Below are positions 25,229 through 33,828 of a stretch of DNA of 57,425 nucleotides, one piece after another (the stretch's first letter is position 1; the number at the start of each line of letters is the position of its first letter). The notes beneath the pieces are model-generated. The model had not been told where the DNA came from, made no database searches, and worked only from the letters and a program-made list of their open reading frames with translations. Location of the stretch: the NCBI GenBank assembly GCA_019752635.1, contig JAIELX010000109.1:1-57425 (forward strand). The letters are read 5' to 3'. Source of the DNA: Candidatus Obscuribacterales bacterium (GTDB taxonomy: Bacteria; Cyanobacteriota; Vampirovibrionia; Obscuribacterales; Obscuribacteraceae). The position numbers and the translations under genes are program-made.

Positions 25229-27682
25229 ATGAAACCACAAGCAATGAAGCAAACTGGCTGGACAAAACAAAAGATCGTGTCGGTCGCCGTCGCCAGTGCT
25301 GCCTGCGCGGGCGCGTGTCTTAGCCTGCCAAGCTTGCTGGCGGCCGTGTTAAGCAGCGGACTATGGCTCCCACCCGAGCTGGACCAGTCAAGCAAAGGGC
25401 TGGCGATCTATGACCGCCACGACAGATACCTGTGCACCGTATTTAAGGACACAGACAAAGAACCTGTTCCCCTCAGCCAAGTATCCAAGAGCATGAGAAA
25501 CGCGATTCTGGCTGCGGAAGATCACAATTTCTACAAACACGCCGGACTCGATGCCGGCGCAATAGCGCGCGCATCGCTGCGCAATATCCAGGCAGGAAAA
25601 GTAGTGGAAGGCGCATCGACAATTACCCAGCAGTTAGCCCGGAACCTCTACATCAAGGCTCCGGATCGCTCGTACACGCGCAAGTTGTACGAAGCATTCC
25701 TGGCTCTGCAAATAGAATCGCGCTATAAGAAAGATGAGATTCTGCAAGCATATTTGAATGAAATCTATTTCGGCAACGGCGCATATGGTATCGAACGCGC
25801 AGCTAACAAGTATTTCAACAAGCATGCAAGCAAATTAACCATTTCCGAATCAGCATTTCTGGCAGGGCTCGTTAGATCGCCAAGCGCGCTGTCACTCAGA
25901 GCAAATGAGATGTCTGCCGAAGAACGGCGCAATGGCGTCATTGCTTCGATGCATCGCTACAATTACATCACCGCCTCCGAGTACAAAGCGGCGCTCGCCT
26001 CTAAACCGGTATTTCATCGCGGTTCTCACCGACTTAGATATCCACGCTACATTAGTCACGTGGTCGCGTTGCTGAGGAAGGAATTGGGCGATTCGCCGTG
26101 GTCCTCCGGTTACAAGGTGTACACGCATCTGGATCCCGCGCTGCAAACAGTGGCGGAAAAGACCCTGAATGCCGGTCTGCGCAAGGGACCGAAGGGACTG
26201 GACCAGGGTGCGCTGGTGACCATGAAGCTTTCCGACGGAGCGATTCTATCAATGGTAGGAGGTCTCGGGAACTACGAGTCGAACCAATACAATCGAGCCC
26301 TCACCCCGCATACGGCAGGATCATCGTTCAAGCCGTTTGTCTACCTGAGCGGCCTTTTGGATGGAACGCTGGCGACCGATACTTTAGTGGCCGATACGCC
26401 GCTGATAATCAAGAGCGAAGGCGCGCCGGACTTCGTTCCTCGAAACTATGACGGAAGCCACCTCGGCTGGATGACAGTACGCGATGCAATAGCACGGTCG
26501 CGCAACATCTGCGCGCTGAGGGTGGCGCAGTCAACCGGTATGAGCAATGTGATCAGCACCGCACGCAGTGCCGGAATCAAGACCCGCTTCGACCTGTATC
26601 CATCCATCGCTCTCGGCGCATGTGCCATCTCCCCTCTGGACATGACAGTCGCATATGGCACCATTGCCCGGGCAGGCACCAGATATGACGCGCAGTTTCT
26701 GCGCAAGGTAGTATCAATGGACGGCTGCAGGGTCCGCAATTACGAAGCTACGCCCAGTCGTTGCTTTCCCGAAGAACCCGTCGCCAAGTTGATAGACGCC
26801 CTTGAGGATGTCGTTCAGAGAGGCACAGGAACAAGGGCTCGACTGCGGGGAATTCCCGTGGCCGGTAAAACCGGTACGGCCGATAAAGGCAAAGACCTCT
26901 GGTTTGTTGGCTTCACACCTGAATACGTCACAACAGTCTGGGCCGGAAGCGACAAGCAGAAAGCGGTCAACGGGCGCCATGTAACCGGAGGCGAAGTCTT
27001 AGCCGGCCTATGGAAACAGTACATGACAAAACTGTACGGTTTGCACAAACCAACGCCGAAACTAGCTTTCGCAGAACCACGCATCCCGTTGCTTCGATCA
27101 ATCCCAATGTTCTCCGACGAATCCCTTCTTGGCTACAGCACGCAGGACGCCTATTCCGCGGCAAGCACCAACAGTACCGAGCCAATAGTTCAGACCACGA
27201 CAATCAAAGTCGACCGCGAGGTCAACAGCTCCGGCATTGCCAGCGCGCTGGAAGTACAGAAAGTTGCAGCAACTCGACGCAGAGAGATAGCAACAATGAA
27301 GGCATGGCAGACGTACAGAGCATCAGCGCTGCATGATGCACAACAGTCCGGCACAATCACTCCGGCGATGCAGCAATCTGCTCCAATCCCAAGAGCCAAT
27401 GACCTCCCGAAACACTCAGCGTTGCTTCCACACCAACGGACAATCAAGCCATTGCTTGAACGCGGAATGAACCACATACAAGACCCGAGCACGGAAAAGC
27501 CAAAAGAAGATACAGAGGAAAAGAAAAAGCCCGGGGACGACGAGGAAGAGTCGGAAGAGTCGGAGGAGTTTGTCTTAAGTCTGAATCAGTATCGCCGACG
27601 GGCGATGAAAGCCGAGGCGGACGCACGACGTCTGTCCGTCGAAGAGCGTTGGGGCGTACGAAATTACAGCCACGAATTGTAG
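25229..27682 (+). CDS. Class A penicillin-binding protein (PBP1A-type)
   Basis: 817 residues that polymerise and cross-link peptidoglycan in the periplasm. An N-terminal TM helix (about 16-45) is followed by a GT51 glycosyltransferase with catalytic Glu 97 in AAEDHNFYKH, the EGASTITQQL motif and the AYLNEIYFGNGAYG motif. The transpeptidase has SxxK (SSFK, about 362), SRN as the SxN motif, and KTGTA (about 547). A C-terminal tail of about 200 residues is low-complexity and ends in an acidic Lys/Glu stretch, longer than in typical PBP1A. The ATG at 25229 is the first of two close Mets. It is monocistronic, with the convergent cyclophilin gene starting seven bases after its stop. Confidence 0.93.
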   Translation: MKPQAMKQTGWTKQKIVSVAVASAACAGACLSLPSLLAAVLSSGLWLPPELDQSSKGLAIYDRHDRYLCTVFKDTDKEPVPLSQVSKSMRNAILAAEDHNFYKHAGLDAGAIARASLRNIQAGKVVEGASTITQQLARNLYIKAPDRSYTRKLYEAFLALQIESRYKKDEILQAYLNEIYFGNGAYGIERAANKYFNKHASKLTISESAFLAGLVRSPSALSLRANEMSAEERRNGVIASMHRYNYITASEYKAALASKPVFHRGSHRLRYPRYISHVVALLRKELGDSPWSSGYKVYTHLDPALQTVAEKTLNAGLRKGPKGLDQGALVTMKLSDGAILSMVGGLGNYESNQYNRALTPHTAGSSFKPFVYLSGLLDGTLATDTLVADTPLIIKSEGAPDFVPRNYDGSHLGWMTVRDAIARSRNICALRVAQSTGMSNVISTARSAGIKTRFDLYPSIALGACAISPLDMTVAYGTIARAGTRYDAQFLRKVVSMDGCRVRNYEATPSRCFPEEPVAKLIDALEDVVQRGTGTRARLRGIPVAGKTGTADKGKDLWFVGFTPEYVTTVWAGSDKQKAVNGRHVTGGEVLAGLWKQYMTKLYGLHKPTPKLAFAEPRIPLLRSIPMFSDESLLGYSTQDAYSAASTNSTEPIVQTTTIKVDREVNSSGIASALEVQKVAATRRREIATMKAWQTYRASALHDAQQSGTITPAMQQSAPIPRANDLPKHSALLPHQRTIKPLLERGMNHIQDPSTEKPKEDTEEKKKPGDDEEESEESEEFVLSLNQYRRRAMKAEADARRLSVEERWGVRNYSHEL

Positions 27683-27689
27683 AAAGCGC

Positions 27690-28682
27690 TTACATTCCCT
27701 GCACTGTCACGGAAACAATCTTATCTTGCGGGGTAATCTGCTGAACCGCTTCCATTCCACTGACCACACCGCCGAACACAGTGTATTTACTGTCTAGTCT
27801 CGGCTGCGGTCCCAGCGTTATGTAGAACTGACTGCTGGCCGAATCCATATCGTTCCCGAAGCGCGCCATTGCCACCACGCCAGGTGCATTATGTCGCAGT
27901 TTTTGATGAAGCTCCATTTTAACTGTCCTTGGCTGTCCGCTGGCTGGATCAACGAATCCGCCGGACCCGTCCCCCTTAGGACACCCGGCCTGAACAACAA
28001 ATCCCGGCACCACCCGATGCCAGGTCAGACCGTTGTAAAATCCTCTCGACGCCAGATCCAGGAAATTATTGACTGTTTGCGGTGCGTACCGGCGAAACAG
28101 ACGGATGGTGACCGGACCTTTGGTAGTTTGCAGCACCGCCAGGGGATCCGATTTTGGCGCAGTGCTGCTGCTTGTCTGACTTGTAACCGGGACGCTCGAC
28201 GCAGCGGAAGGCGTCCCCAAACCGGCACTAGCCAATGCTTCCGCCGCAGTGATCGGTTTGCCGTTCTTGCGCAAGCAGCCCTTGCACTCACCGGCATTAG
28301 GGTCGGACGGGCCTGAAGCTGAAGCCGGGGCCGAGGATGGAGGAGCCGCTGGCGCTGAAGATGGTTCCATGCCGGAGTTCAACATAGCAGGAAAACCGCC
28401 GGCAACTGGCATCGCGGTGCCGCCTGGCGGCGGCGCATTATCGAACGGCCAACCAGCCGGAGAAAATGCTTGCAAGGCGGGTCCGCCACCAACGGACTGC
28501 AACGCGGCAGTGCCCGGCGGAACGCTGGTTGGCGCAGCAACTGCCGCGGGAATATTGGTTCCAACGCCGAGAGTAGCATCGGGAGGCAACAAGTCCGGAT
28601 CGAAGTTCTGCGCCAGGGCCGCGGAAAGTCCAACCGAGAAGTACAAACCCGAAACCAGGCCGAATAGCATTGCCTTACTCAT
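27690..28682 (-). CDS. Secreted cyclophilin-type peptidyl-prolyl isomerase
   Basis: 330 residues from the proposed ATG at 28682, which gives a standard Sec signal peptide (MSKAMLFGLVSGLYFSVG, cleavage after AALA). A Pro/Ala/Gly-rich linker of about 150 residues containing a CKGC pair follows. The C-terminal ~165 residues are a cyclophilin domain: GLTWHRVVPGFVVQAGCPKGDG, then SASSQFYITLGP and YTVFGGVVSGMEAV. It accelerates proline isomerisation during folding of exported proteins. An in-frame upstream GTG (28736) would hide the signal peptide behind 18 residues and has only a weak SD, so I chose 28682. GAGG lies 14 bases before 28682, longer than ideal. It converges on the PBP gene. Confidence 0.85.
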   Translation of the reverse strand: MSKAMLFGLVSGLYFSVGLSAALAQNFDPDLLPPDATLGVGTNIPAAVAAPTSVPPGTAALQSVGGGPALQAFSPAGWPFDNAPPPGGTAMPVAGGFPAMLNSGMEPSSAPAAPPSSAPASASGPSDPNAGECKGCLRKNGKPITAAEALASAGLGTPSAASSVPVTSQTSSSTAPKSDPLAVLQTTKGPVTIRLFRRYAPQTVNNFLDLASRGFYNGLTWHRVVPGFVVQAGCPKGDGSGGFVDPASGQPRTVKMELHQKLRHNAPGVVAMARFGNDMDSASSQFYITLGPQPRLDSKYTVFGGVVSGMEAVQQITPQDKIVSVTVQGM

Positions 28683-28840
28683 ACTCGAACGGTAAACCTC
28701 CACAATGCAAGCGCACGACAGTTGAAATCCGAACACCCTAATAATGATCAGATTCTAATCGCCATCTCAATAGCGGTCATTGGGGAAATTCCCATTGCAT
28801 ATTCGACCGCCAAGGCCGGGACATTCCAGCGTAAAATAGA

Positions 28841-28884
28841 AGGCAAGCGTCGCCTTCCGCGCGCGAAGGCAAGAAGGCTTGCCT
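28841..28884 (+). other. Two-tier hairpin in the leader of the first LegB-like gene
   Basis: Outer arms AGGCAAGC (28841-28848) and GCTTGCCT (28877-28884) enclose a second perfect stem, GCCTTC (28852-28857) with GAAGGC (28865-28870). The structure lies 45 bp before the TTG start at 28930. No T-run follows, so it is more likely a structured leader or extragenic palindrome than a terminator. Confidence 0.5.
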
Positions 28885-28929
28885 ACAAGCCGGAGCGCAA
28901 ATGAAACACTGTTTCACCGAGGACTCACA

Positions 28930-29922
28930 TTGGCTGTGCGAACCCTTTTAACCGGCGCCTTCGGCTTCATCGGCTCCCATCTGGCCGAGCGATTGCTAAA
29001 CGATGGCTACGAAGTCCGCGCATTTGTGGACTACCTGTCTCATACCAACTCGGCCTCAAGACAAACGGAAGGATTACTGAACAATGTCGAGATTCGTCCA
29101 GGCGACATTCGAGACGCGCAAAGCGTGGCGGAGGCAATGCAAGGCTGCGATCTCGTCTTTCACTTAGCTTCGCTGACCGGCGTCCCGTACTCGTTTCAGG
29201 CTCCGACCTCTTATCTGGAGACAAACGTAAACGGCACGCTCAACGTACTTCAGGCAGCCAGAAATCTCGGTTGTCAGAGAATGGTCTACGTATCCAGCAG
29301 CGAAGTCTACGGACCGGCCCGGACGTTTCCGGTTACTGAAGAGCATCCGCTCGTTCCTCAGTCGCCCTATGCTGCCACCAAATGCAGTGCGGATCAGTTA
29401 GCACTTTCATATCATGCATCATTTGGCACACCGGTAGTCGTGATCAGACCGTTCAACACCTACGGACCTCGCCAGTCCGCACGAGCGGTCTTGCCCGCAA
29501 CGATCAAGCAAGTAGCTTCGGGCAGCTCGTCTATAAAATTGGGCGCCTTGCACCCCACTCGCGACTTTACCTACGTTAGCGATATGGTAGAGGCATTGAT
29601 GCAAGCTGCTGTCGCCAAGAATGCATGCGGACAAGCCATCAACATCGGCAGCAATTTTGAAACTTCAATAGGCGAAGCAGTTCAACTGATAATCGACCTT
29701 ATGGGCGCGAAGGTAACAATCGAATGCGACGAAGCGCGGCTGCGCCCAAGTGCCGGTAACGACAGAGTTTTGTGCGACAACAGTAAAGCACGAAAGCTGC
29801 TGTCCTGGGAGCCGCAATATGCGGGTCCGGAAGGATTTAGACGAGGGCTTCGCAAGACCATCGATAGTTTCCTTAAACATGAAACATTGGCAGCCGGAAC
29901 CACAGCTGGTTATCATGTGTAA
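28930..29922 (+). CDS. NAD-dependent sugar epimerase/dehydratase, LegB-like (paralogue 1)
   Basis: 330 residues of the extended SDR family. The NAD-binding TGAFGFIGSH Rossmann motif is at residues 8-17, SSSEVYG carries the active-site Ser and Glu, and the YxxxK pair sits in SPYAATK. The FNTYGPRQSARAV and LHPTRDFTYVSDM segments match LegB-type nucleotide-sugar 4,6-dehydratases. It is clearly paralogous to the gene at 31121-32122, including a shared YHV C-terminus. The start is TTG at 28930, with GAGG seven bases upstream (28919-28922); this begins right before the Rossmann fold. The CBS-nucleotidyltransferase gene follows by about 20 bp. The substrate (UDP- or GDP-sugar) is inferred only from relatives. 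Confidence 0.82.
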   Translation: MAVRTLLTGAFGFIGSHLAERLLNDGYEVRAFVDYLSHTNSASRQTEGLLNNVEIRPGDIRDAQSVAEAMQGCDLVFHLASLTGVPYSFQAPTSYLETNVNGTLNVLQAARNLGCQRMVYVSSSEVYGPARTFPVTEEHPLVPQSPYAATKCSADQLALSYHASFGTPVVVIRPFNTYGPRQSARAVLPATIKQVASGSSSIKLGALHPTRDFTYVSDMVEALMQAAVAKNACGQAINIGSNFETSIGEAVQLIIDLMGAKVTIECDEARLRPSAGNDRVLCDNSKARKLLSWEPQYAGPEGFRRGLRKTIDSFLKHETLAAGTTAGYHV

Positions 29923-29945
29923 GCTCCACCGAAGTGCGGTCACTA

Positions 29946-31001
29946 ATGGAAAACAGTCACAAGTCGAGCCTCGACAGCCTCAGCACCGTAGCCGATGCGT
30001 GCCGTCTCTTCGACGCAACGGAGTTGGAGCTCTTGCCGGTTCACAACTGGCAAAATCAGCTGATCGGCCATGTATCCGACTTTGAAGTTAGAAAATTTAT
30101 ACTCAATGGCGGTAAATTCAGCGAAAGCATCGCCGGCCTTCTGTCGCCCGCTCCGGTCGAACAGTTTCCCGCCAAAACCAACTCTGAAGGGGCCATCCGC
30201 GACAACCTTGCTGTACTGATGGTCGGTGGCGCCGGAACAAGACTGCGCCCGTTGACCGACAATTGCCCGAAGCCTTTGCTGCCGGTTCAAGGAAAACCTT
30301 TGCTGGAGCGAACTGTCGAGCATCTGACCTGGTATGGATTTCGTCGCTTTTGTTTCGCCGTCGGCTACATGGCTGATTCAATCATCGACTATTTTGGTGA
30401 TGGTTCGCGCTGGGGCGTAGAGATCGACTATGTGCGAGAAGAAAAGCGACTCGGCACGTGCGGCGCATTACGCCTACTTCCGGAGAAACCCAAAGAAACA
30501 TTCTTGGTGATGAATGGAGATCTCATTACAGGCGTCAAGTACGACAATTTGCTGAGGTTCCATCAACGCTCCCTATCTCTAGCAACTGTATGCGTCAGCC
30601 CGTTCGAAATCCCCGTGCCCTATGGCGTAGTCGATTGCGAAGGAATCAAGATGACGGCATTGCGAGAGAAACCGGTAAACAAATTCTGGATCAGCGCCGG
30701 CATCTATCTGCTTGAGCCTGAAGCCATTGATTTGATTCCAACCGGTGGCGCGGAATACGACATGCCAACGTTGCTGCAATCCATCGCAGCAACATCAGAA
30801 ACCGTTGCCGTGTACCCGATCAGAGAGAAGTGGATTGACATCGGCTCAGTAGACGAATACGAACGCGCCAACAAAGAACCGCTTGTTTCCTACGCAGCAT
30901 CGGGCGCTATTCCTCCAGGGAGCCCAACAAAGACGCTAACCAACATCGATAAAGATCGCCCCGCAAACTCGGCGACCCTGACCGCCACCCCGGACCGTTA
31001 G
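29946..31001 (+). CDS. Sugar-1-phosphate nucleotidyltransferase with N-terminal CBS-like region (PtmE-like)
   Basis: 351 residues. Residues ~10-85 resemble a CBS half (PVHNW ... LIGHVSDFEVRKFIL). From about 95 to 335 lies a nucleotidyltransferase: GGAGTRLRPLT signature, KPLLPVQGKPLLE, VMNGDLIT metal site, and EKWIDIGSVDEY at the end. It activates a sugar-1-phosphate with an NTP. CBS plus transferase is the architecture of PtmE, the GlcN-1-P guanylyltransferase of the Campylobacter legionaminate route, and the flanking LegB-like genes agree with this. The start is ATG 29946 or an in-frame GTG 29934; neither has a strong SD. legC, legI and legF are absent here. Confidence 0.78.
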   Translation: MENSHKSSLDSLSTVADACRLFDATELELLPVHNWQNQLIGHVSDFEVRKFILNGGKFSESIAGLLSPAPVEQFPAKTNSEGAIRDNLAVLMVGGAGTRLRPLTDNCPKPLLPVQGKPLLERTVEHLTWYGFRRFCFAVGYMADSIIDYFGDGSRWGVEIDYVREEKRLGTCGALRLLPEKPKETFLVMNGDLITGVKYDNLLRFHQRSLSLATVCVSPFEIPVPYGVVDCEGIKMTALREKPVNKFWISAGIYLLEPEAIDLIPTGGAEYDMPTLLQSIAATSETVAVYPIREKWIDIGSVDEYERANKEPLVSYAASGAIPPGSPTKTLTNIDKDRPANSATLTATPDR

Positions 31002-31120
31002 AGATTTGTGAGTCGTTTAGCTCATGAAAACCAGCTGAAAACAATGACTTGACCGACTCACCACCGAGGCGATGAATCGGTCGGACCGCTGACTAGACAG
31101 CTGAAAGACAATTGCGGATT

Positions 31121-32122
31121 CTAGACGTGATACACGGCGGCACGATCCGATTTCACCTCCGAGTTGGAGACAAACCACTCGATTGTTTTACGCAAGCCTC
31201 GCTTGAAGCCGTCAGCGCCACCAAATTCCGGTTCCCAGCCAAGCACGCGCTTGGCTTTCGAATTATCCGCCCAGAGCCTTTCGACTTCGCTTGCTTCCGG
31301 ACGAATTCGCGATTGGTCGGTTTCAACGGTTACATCCACCGACATTATCTCAGCTATCAATTTAACAGTATCACCGATCGAAATCTCGAAATTGCTACCG
31401 ACGTTGAACACTTCTCCCAGGGCATTCTCAGCCCGCTCTGCCGCCATGAATCCGCTTGCGGTATCAGTCGCAAAATTGAAGTCTCTCGTCGGATGAAGCG
31501 AGCCCAACTTAAGTGTGCGCAGGCCGCTGGTCAATTGCATGATTGTCGCAGGAATGACAGCACGAGGGGATTGCCGCGGTCCGTACGTATTGAACGGTCG
31601 AACAATAACTACCGGAGTACCGAAAGAACGGAAATAAGATAGCGCCAGTTGATCCGCTCCAATCTTAGTGGCTGAATATGGTGACTGCGGCTGCAACGGG
31701 TGCTCTTCGGTTATGGGCACGAAGCGAGCGCTGCCGTAGCATTCACTCGTCGAAGTGTGAATCACTCTGCCAACTTCCAATTCCCGTGCGGCCTGCAAAA
31801 CGTTCAGCGTGCCGCCGATATTCGTGTCGACATAGGAGGCCGGCGCCTGATATGAATACGGAATGCCAATGAGGGCAGCAAGGTGGAAAACACTCCGACA
31901 ACCGGTCAAAGCTTGTTTGACACTGTGATAATCGCGTACATCGCCAGTGACAATTTCCATTGCACTCAACAAGCTCGGATCGCAGTAATCCAGATTTCCG
32001 CGCGACCCCCACGAGTTGTAGTAGACAAAAGCTCGCACATCATAGCCTGCCTTCACAAGCGACTCACAAAGGTGAGAACCGATAAATCCATCCGCACCTG
32101 TTACCAGCACACGTTTTGCCAC
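31121..32122 (-). CDS. LegB-like nucleotide-sugar 4,6-dehydratase (paralogue 2)
   Basis: 333 residues. TGADGFIGSHL (Rossmann), RAFVYYNSWGSRG, HLAALIGIPYSY, STSECYG (Thr/Ser and Glu of the dehydratase site) and SPYSATK are close to described LegB proteins, which make the 4-keto-6-deoxy intermediate of legionaminic-acid or bacillosamine-type sugars. The match to LegB is better than for paralogue 1. The start is GTG at 32122, with AAGG seven bases upstream (32130-32133). It is convergent with the nucleotidyltransferase gene and divergent from the glycosyltransferase gene. Confidence 0.85.
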   Translation of the reverse strand: MAKRVLVTGADGFIGSHLCESLVKAGYDVRAFVYYNSWGSRGNLDYCDPSLLSAMEIVTGDVRDYHSVKQALTGCRSVFHLAALIGIPYSYQAPASYVDTNIGGTLNVLQAARELEVGRVIHTSTSECYGSARFVPITEEHPLQPQSPYSATKIGADQLALSYFRSFGTPVVIVRPFNTYGPRQSPRAVIPATIMQLTSGLRTLKLGSLHPTRDFNFATDTASGFMAAERAENALGEVFNVGSNFEISIGDTVKLIAEIMSVDVTVETDQSRIRPEASEVERLWADNSKAKRVLGWEPEFGGADGFKRGLRKTIEWFVSNSEVKSDRAAVYHV

Positions 32123-32194
32123 AATTGCACCTTCAGTTAATGCCACTCTGCTCGCCGCAAGTATGAACGGAGTCGTCGAGCCATATTCGGAAAG

Positions 32195-32200
32195 GTATAA
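32195..32200 (+). promoter_or_regulatory. -10 box before the glycosyltransferase gene
   Basis: A perfect TATAAT 28 bp before the ATG at 32228. No recognisable -35 lies at 16-18 bp spacing, so it may depend on an activator or be a chance match. If used, the leader is about 20 nt. Confidence 0.3.
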
Positions 32201-32227
32201 TATCGCATCTCCCTTGCAGGAATGATT

Positions 32228-33109
32228 ATGAACGGACCGCTCGTATCAGTAGTGATTCCCTATTACCTCCACGAAGAATACTTGGAGGCGGCAGTTCTCA
32301 GCGTCTTAGCTCAAACTTATGCAAACGTAGAAGTAGTAGTTGTTTTTGATCCGGGAAAGTCAAGCCCGCCCGAACAAGTACTCAAGAACGTGCCGCAGGA
32401 TCGGTTGCGCATAATCACGCAAGCAGAGAAATCTACGGCACCGAACGCGCGCAACGTCGGAGTCCGGAGCTCAGCCGGTGAACTAATTCTTCCCATGGAC
32501 GCCGACGACCTGTTGGCGCCGACTTACCTTGAAAAAACAGTCGCACTGATGCTGAATGACCCGTCGCTCAGCGGTGTCTACACGGCTGTCAAAATGTTCG
32601 GTGATCGCGACGAAGTTTACGATCCTGAATGGTCGGTTAAGGGAATTGTCACTGGCACCGGTGGCGCACTGATTTGCATGCTCTATCGCCGATCGATGTT
32701 TGACGCCGTCGGAGGCTACAATCCGCGATGGCGCGTGGGCGATGATTCCGAGTTCTTCATGAAAGCATGCCGACAAGGTTTCAAAATCGCCAGGCTTCAG
32801 GAACCACTGTATTTGTATAGACGACATCCCGCTTCTACGACAGCACGGAGCCCCCAAAGGGACCTGATGGAGATGGCAATCTACTTGGTGCAAGATCATC
32901 CCGATGTGATGATGGAACATCTGGAAGACGTCATTCGCTATAAAGAAGAACGCTATTGCAAGCTGGAAGAAGAGTACTCTCACTTGCACAAAGAGTTTCA
33001 CAAACTGCTTGAACAATTCAATGAACTGCAAGCGGGAGTGCAAGCTGCGGGCGACAATCCAAAGCTAATGTCGCGCATAAAGGCCAAAGTCAAACGACTG
33101 ATTACTTGA
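32228..33109 (+). CDS. GT2-family glycosyltransferase with C-terminal coiled coil
   Basis: 293 residues. The GT-A fold begins at once (VSVVIPYYLHEEYLEAAVLS), with the nucleotide/metal DxD region PMDADD (about 93-98) and the acceptor-side VGDDSEFF motif (about 175). The last ~55 residues form a charged helix (YKEERYCKLEEEYSHL...), an unusual extension that may dimerise. No TM segments are seen, so it acts at the cytoplasmic face. AGGA at 32218-32221 is six bases before ATG 32228; an ATG two codons upstream is less well placed. Its stop overlaps the start of the next TPR gene. It likely transfers the sugar made by the LegB/PtmE-like genes, by proximity only. Confidence 0.85.
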   Translation: MNGPLVSVVIPYYLHEEYLEAAVLSVLAQTYANVEVVVVFDPGKSSPPEQVLKNVPQDRLRIITQAEKSTAPNARNVGVRSSAGELILPMDADDLLAPTYLEKTVALMLNDPSLSGVYTAVKMFGDRDEVYDPEWSVKGIVTGTGGALICMLYRRSMFDAVGGYNPRWRVGDDSEFFMKACRQGFKIARLQEPLYLYRRHPASTTARSPQRDLMEMAIYLVQDHPDVMMEHLEDVIRYKEERYCKLEEEYSHLHKEFHKLLEQFNELQAGVQAAGDNPKLMSRIKAKVKRLIT

Positions 33110-33810
33110 TGCAGAACTATGGCGATCGCCTTGCTGATGCGAAGGCACACCTGAAAAAGCAAAGTTCCGAATTAGGAGAGAAACACCTTTCCGTAGCCGG
33201 TGCTGCATTAGCGGTGGGGCTTCTGATGCAGGAAAACGGCGATTACAGGGCAGCTCATCAGTACTTTGAACAAGCGTTGCAAATCAGAAAAGGCGCTACT
33301 GGATCGTTGGACGAGACCATAGCGCAGTGCTATTACTACATTGGCAAGAACCAGTATGAGCAAGAGGATTTCGAAGCAGCCGAAATCTCCTATAAGCTCT
33401 GCCTTGATTGCTTTGGCGACCGCCCGGGAGACAGCTTTTTAGCCACCGTGCTTAATGGCATGGCGTATCTCTATCACGACCGAGACAAGTTCCACTTTGC
33501 AGAACCAATTCTCAAACGCGCACTTGCGATTAGAGCGACCGTGCTCGATGCATGGTCGCCTGAGATTGCCGAAAGCCTCGACCACTTAGGTTGGCTTTAC
33601 AGCGAACACGGACATTTCGAAGAGGCCGAGAACCTATTCGTTCGAGCTATCGAGATCTTCAACGCCAACTACGGTTTCGACCATGCCAGCACCGCCAGGG
33701 CGATGGAGAATTACGCGTCGCTGTTGAAAAAAACAGGAAGAGTCGACGAGGCAAACAAAATATTGTGCAACGTAGAATGGATCCGCTATCGCCCGAGTCC
33801 GCAAACGTAA
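33109..33810 (+). CDS. TPR protein translationally coupled to the glycosyltransferase
   Basis: 233 residues made almost wholly of kinesin-light-chain-type TPRs (repeating GDYRAAHQYFEQAL, EDFEAAEISYKLCL, FHFAEPILKRAL and FEEAENLFVRAI units about 42 residues apart). No signal peptide or TM segment. The ATG at 33109 overlaps the glycosyltransferase TGA by one base (TGATG), so translation is coupled and the products probably act together. An in-frame TTG one codon upstream is also possible. Its 3' end converges with rpoD 18 bp away. It could be an adaptor presenting protein substrates to the glycosyltransferase; that is speculation. Confidence 0.85.
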   Translation: MQNYGDRLADAKAHLKKQSSELGEKHLSVAGAALAVGLLMQENGDYRAAHQYFEQALQIRKGATGSLDETIAQCYYYIGKNQYEQEDFEAAEISYKLCLDCFGDRPGDSFLATVLNGMAYLYHDRDKFHFAEPILKRALAIRATVLDAWSPEIAESLDHLGWLYSEHGHFEEAENLFVRAIEIFNANYGFDHASTARAMENYASLLKKTGRVDEANKILCNVEWIRYRPSPQT

Positions 33811-33828
33811 GGCTAGCGGACGAGCGCG

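Noticed and set aside
31002..31120. Bidirectional terminator between the nucleotidyltransferase and LegB-like paralogue 2
   Set aside because: Only ACCGA/TCGGT with a long loop pairs, and no T-run follows on either strand.
28930..32122. LegB-like paralogues as terminal inverted repeats of a mobile element
   Set aside because: They are diverged coding genes, with no transposase, no target-site duplication and no repeat at base level.
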